Source: G016234445 sp964438865
Lineage (GTDB): Bacteria > Chloroflexota > Dehalococcoidia > Tepidiformales > Tepidiformaceae
DNA length: 64,000 nt
Reading direction: 5' to 3'
NCBI GenBank assembly: GCA_964438865.1
Contig: CAYTMI010000002.1
Coordinates: 62,001 to 126,000 of the forward strand
Both the position numbers and the translations under genes were made by a program. Shown here in pieces: positions 63,097 to 64,000 of the stretch. How positions within the stretch are numbered: position 1 is the first letter of the stretch; the number at the start of each line of letters is the position of its first letter. Under the pieces are notes generated by a model. The model had not been told where the DNA came from and made no database searches. It saw only the letters and a list, made by a program, of their open reading frames with translations.

Positions 63097-63525
63097 CTAG
63101 ACGGGGCGGAACTTGTAGGCGATGTAGGAGTTGCCTTCCCGATCTTCGGAAACCTTCTCCGTGTACATCTTGACTTTCATGCCGAACTTGAGGTTCTTGG
63201 GGTCCGGCTCCACGCCTTCGATGTTCGTGTTGACCGAGACCCCTTCGGGCAGGTCGACGACGGCGACGGCGTAGGGCGCCTTCACGTATGGGGTGGCCTG
63301 GTGGATGATCGACCAGACATAGACTTCGCCGGTGTCGCTGAGGCGGATCGCCTCGAACGGCCCGGTGCCCGAGCACTTCCCGCAGAACATGCGGGGGCCG
63401 ACGTAGACAGTGTTGCACTTGGTGCACTTGCTGCCGCTGAGGTAGTCCTGATCGCGGGTGGCCCCCAACGTCAGGTGCGGGACGAGCGGACGGACTTCTG
63501 GTGCTGCTGCTGCTGTCTCAGCCAT
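63097..63525 (-). CDS. Zn-ribbon/OB-fold protein (DUF35 family), thiolase partner
   Basis: 142 residues from the ATG at 63525 with AAAGGAGG upstream. The zinc ribbon has CTKC and FCGKC (about residues 34-52). The OB fold has SDTGEVYVWSIIHQATPYVKAPYAVAVVDLPEGV and FGMKVKMY. DUF35 proteins form complexes with thiolases and HMG-CoA synthase and help pass acyl-CoA substrates. It directly precedes the thiolase on the same strand. Confidence 0.93.
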   Translation of the reverse strand: MAETAAAAPEVRPLVPHLTLGATRDQDYLSGSKCTKCNTVYVGPRMFCGKCSGTGPFEAIRLSDTGEVYVWSIIHQATPYVKAPYAVAVVDLPEGVSVNTNIEGVEPDPKNLKFGMKVKMYTEKVSEDREGNSYIAYKFRPV

Positions 63526-63716
63526 GCGAACTCCTCCTTTCAAGATCACGCGTGTGTCTGGGGCAGGGTCGCGGGCTCGCGCCGGCCCGAAGCCCCGGGC
63601 AGATGCGCAGTCATTGTGGTCACCACGGAGAAGCGCGTCAACTACGCTTGCTGTCCCTCAGCGGAGGCAGGCGGTAGCATCCCGGCATCTTCGGCAAAGC
63701 CGGGCGCGGAGGACCG

Positions 63717-64000
63717 TTGCCTCACTACCTGGGCCAAATCCTGGCCGTGGGGATCACGTTCGCGGCCGCGTCGCTGGCCGTTGCCGGCGCATTGCGCTGG
63801 GGCATCGTTGCGCCGGCGGCCGAAGGGACGGCGGCCGCCGACACCCGAGCCGCCTCGCCCGATGGAATCGCTGGCAGGATGGTGCTCCCCGAAACGACCC
63901 GCGACCGGACGGCGGCCGTTTGCCCGGACACCTCCAGCCTCCTCCAGACGACGGTGCCGGCCTACGAGGCGGGCGGGCGCTACGGTGACCGCGTGGCCAG
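63717..64000 (+). CDS. Membrane-anchored or secreted protein, N-terminal part (cut by window edge)
   Basis: Ninety-four codons run from a TTG at 63717, with GGAGG five bases upstream, to the window end without a stop. The N-terminus LPHYLGQILAVGITFAAASLAVAGALRWG is one membrane span or uncleaved signal (written here in part; span at about 8-28). It is followed by an Ala/Thr-rich extracytoplasmic region with RMVLPETTRDR and one cysteine. No family recognised from this fragment. It diverges from the DUF35 gene. Confidence 0.6.
   Translation, partial: MPHYLGQILAVGITFAAASLAVAGALRWGIVAPAAEGTAAADTRAASPDGIAGRMVLPETTRDRTAAVCPDTSSLLQTTVPAYEAGGRYGDRVA

Overview
The window is about 64 kb of high-GC chromosomal DNA. 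It is densely coded, with many genes overlapping their neighbours by four bases or fewer. I see no mobile element, phage, CRISPR array or rRNA, and one tRNA. The gene set suggests a free-living, probably monoderm member of the Chloroflexota, perhaps Dehalococcoidia-like. It includes two LLM-class F420-type oxidoreductases, two DinB-fold proteins, a thiolase paired with a Zn-ribbon/OB-fold protein, several APH-fold kinases, membrane-anchored capture proteins with Pro/Thr-rich stalks, and a cobalamin salvage locus. This placement is inferred from gene content, not from a marker tree.

Layout. 1-9.2 kb is a Wzx/Wzy-type surface polysaccharide cluster: initiating sugar transferase, flippase, acetyltransferase, a frameshifted asparagine synthetase, a GumK-like glycosyltransferase, a polymerase, and two converging GT4 enzymes. 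9.3-12.5 kb holds a stand-alone ATP-dependent DNA ligase, a RIO kinase with an unusual leader, and a LigD-type polymerase domain, so the NHEJ-type ligase and polymerase are split. 13.4-16.1 kb is a zinc/manganese ABC operon with a Fur/Zur-like box. 16.1-26.5 kb is mixed: LOG protein, two APH-fold kinases, a glycosylase of the endonuclease III family, an EamA exporter, DUF402, enoyl-CoA hydratase, a predicted zinc-protease lipoprotein, a CheY-like protein, tRNA-Ser(GGA), an LLM oxidoreductase and a DinB protein. 26.6-28.3 kb is purH behind a ZTP (pfl) riboswitch.

28.3-34.1 kb is the most striking region. A cobalamin riboswitch with an intrinsic terminator heads a five-gene minus-strand operon. 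The operon encodes a secreted alpha/alpha-toroid protein, an ECF T component, a fused double ATPase, a secreted DUF4430 protein and an S component. The two secreted proteins correspond to the two domains of animal transcobalamin/intrinsic factor, each with its own membrane anchor. I read this as a transcobalamin-like corrinoid capture system feeding an ECF transporter. Diverging from it is a promoter for a neutral-ceramidase-like hydrolase and a PIG-L deacetylase.

36.3-49.2 kb carries a TlpA-like thioredoxin, a PhoB/PhoR-like pair, a DinB protein, a GH1 beta-glucosidase translationally coupled to an APH-fold kinase, a short divergent glutamyl-tRNA reductase, folD, acpS, the NAD(P)HX repair enzyme, fabF and recJ. 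49.3-53.0 kb is a peptide-type ABC importer (binding protein and two permeases, no ATPase). 53.1-64 kb has a HAD hydrolase, glgC, DUF2203, an alpha/beta hydrolase, an alcohol dehydrogenase, an MFS exporter, a MacB/LolD-type ABC pair, the thiolase/OB-fold pair and a truncated membrane-anchored protein at the edge.
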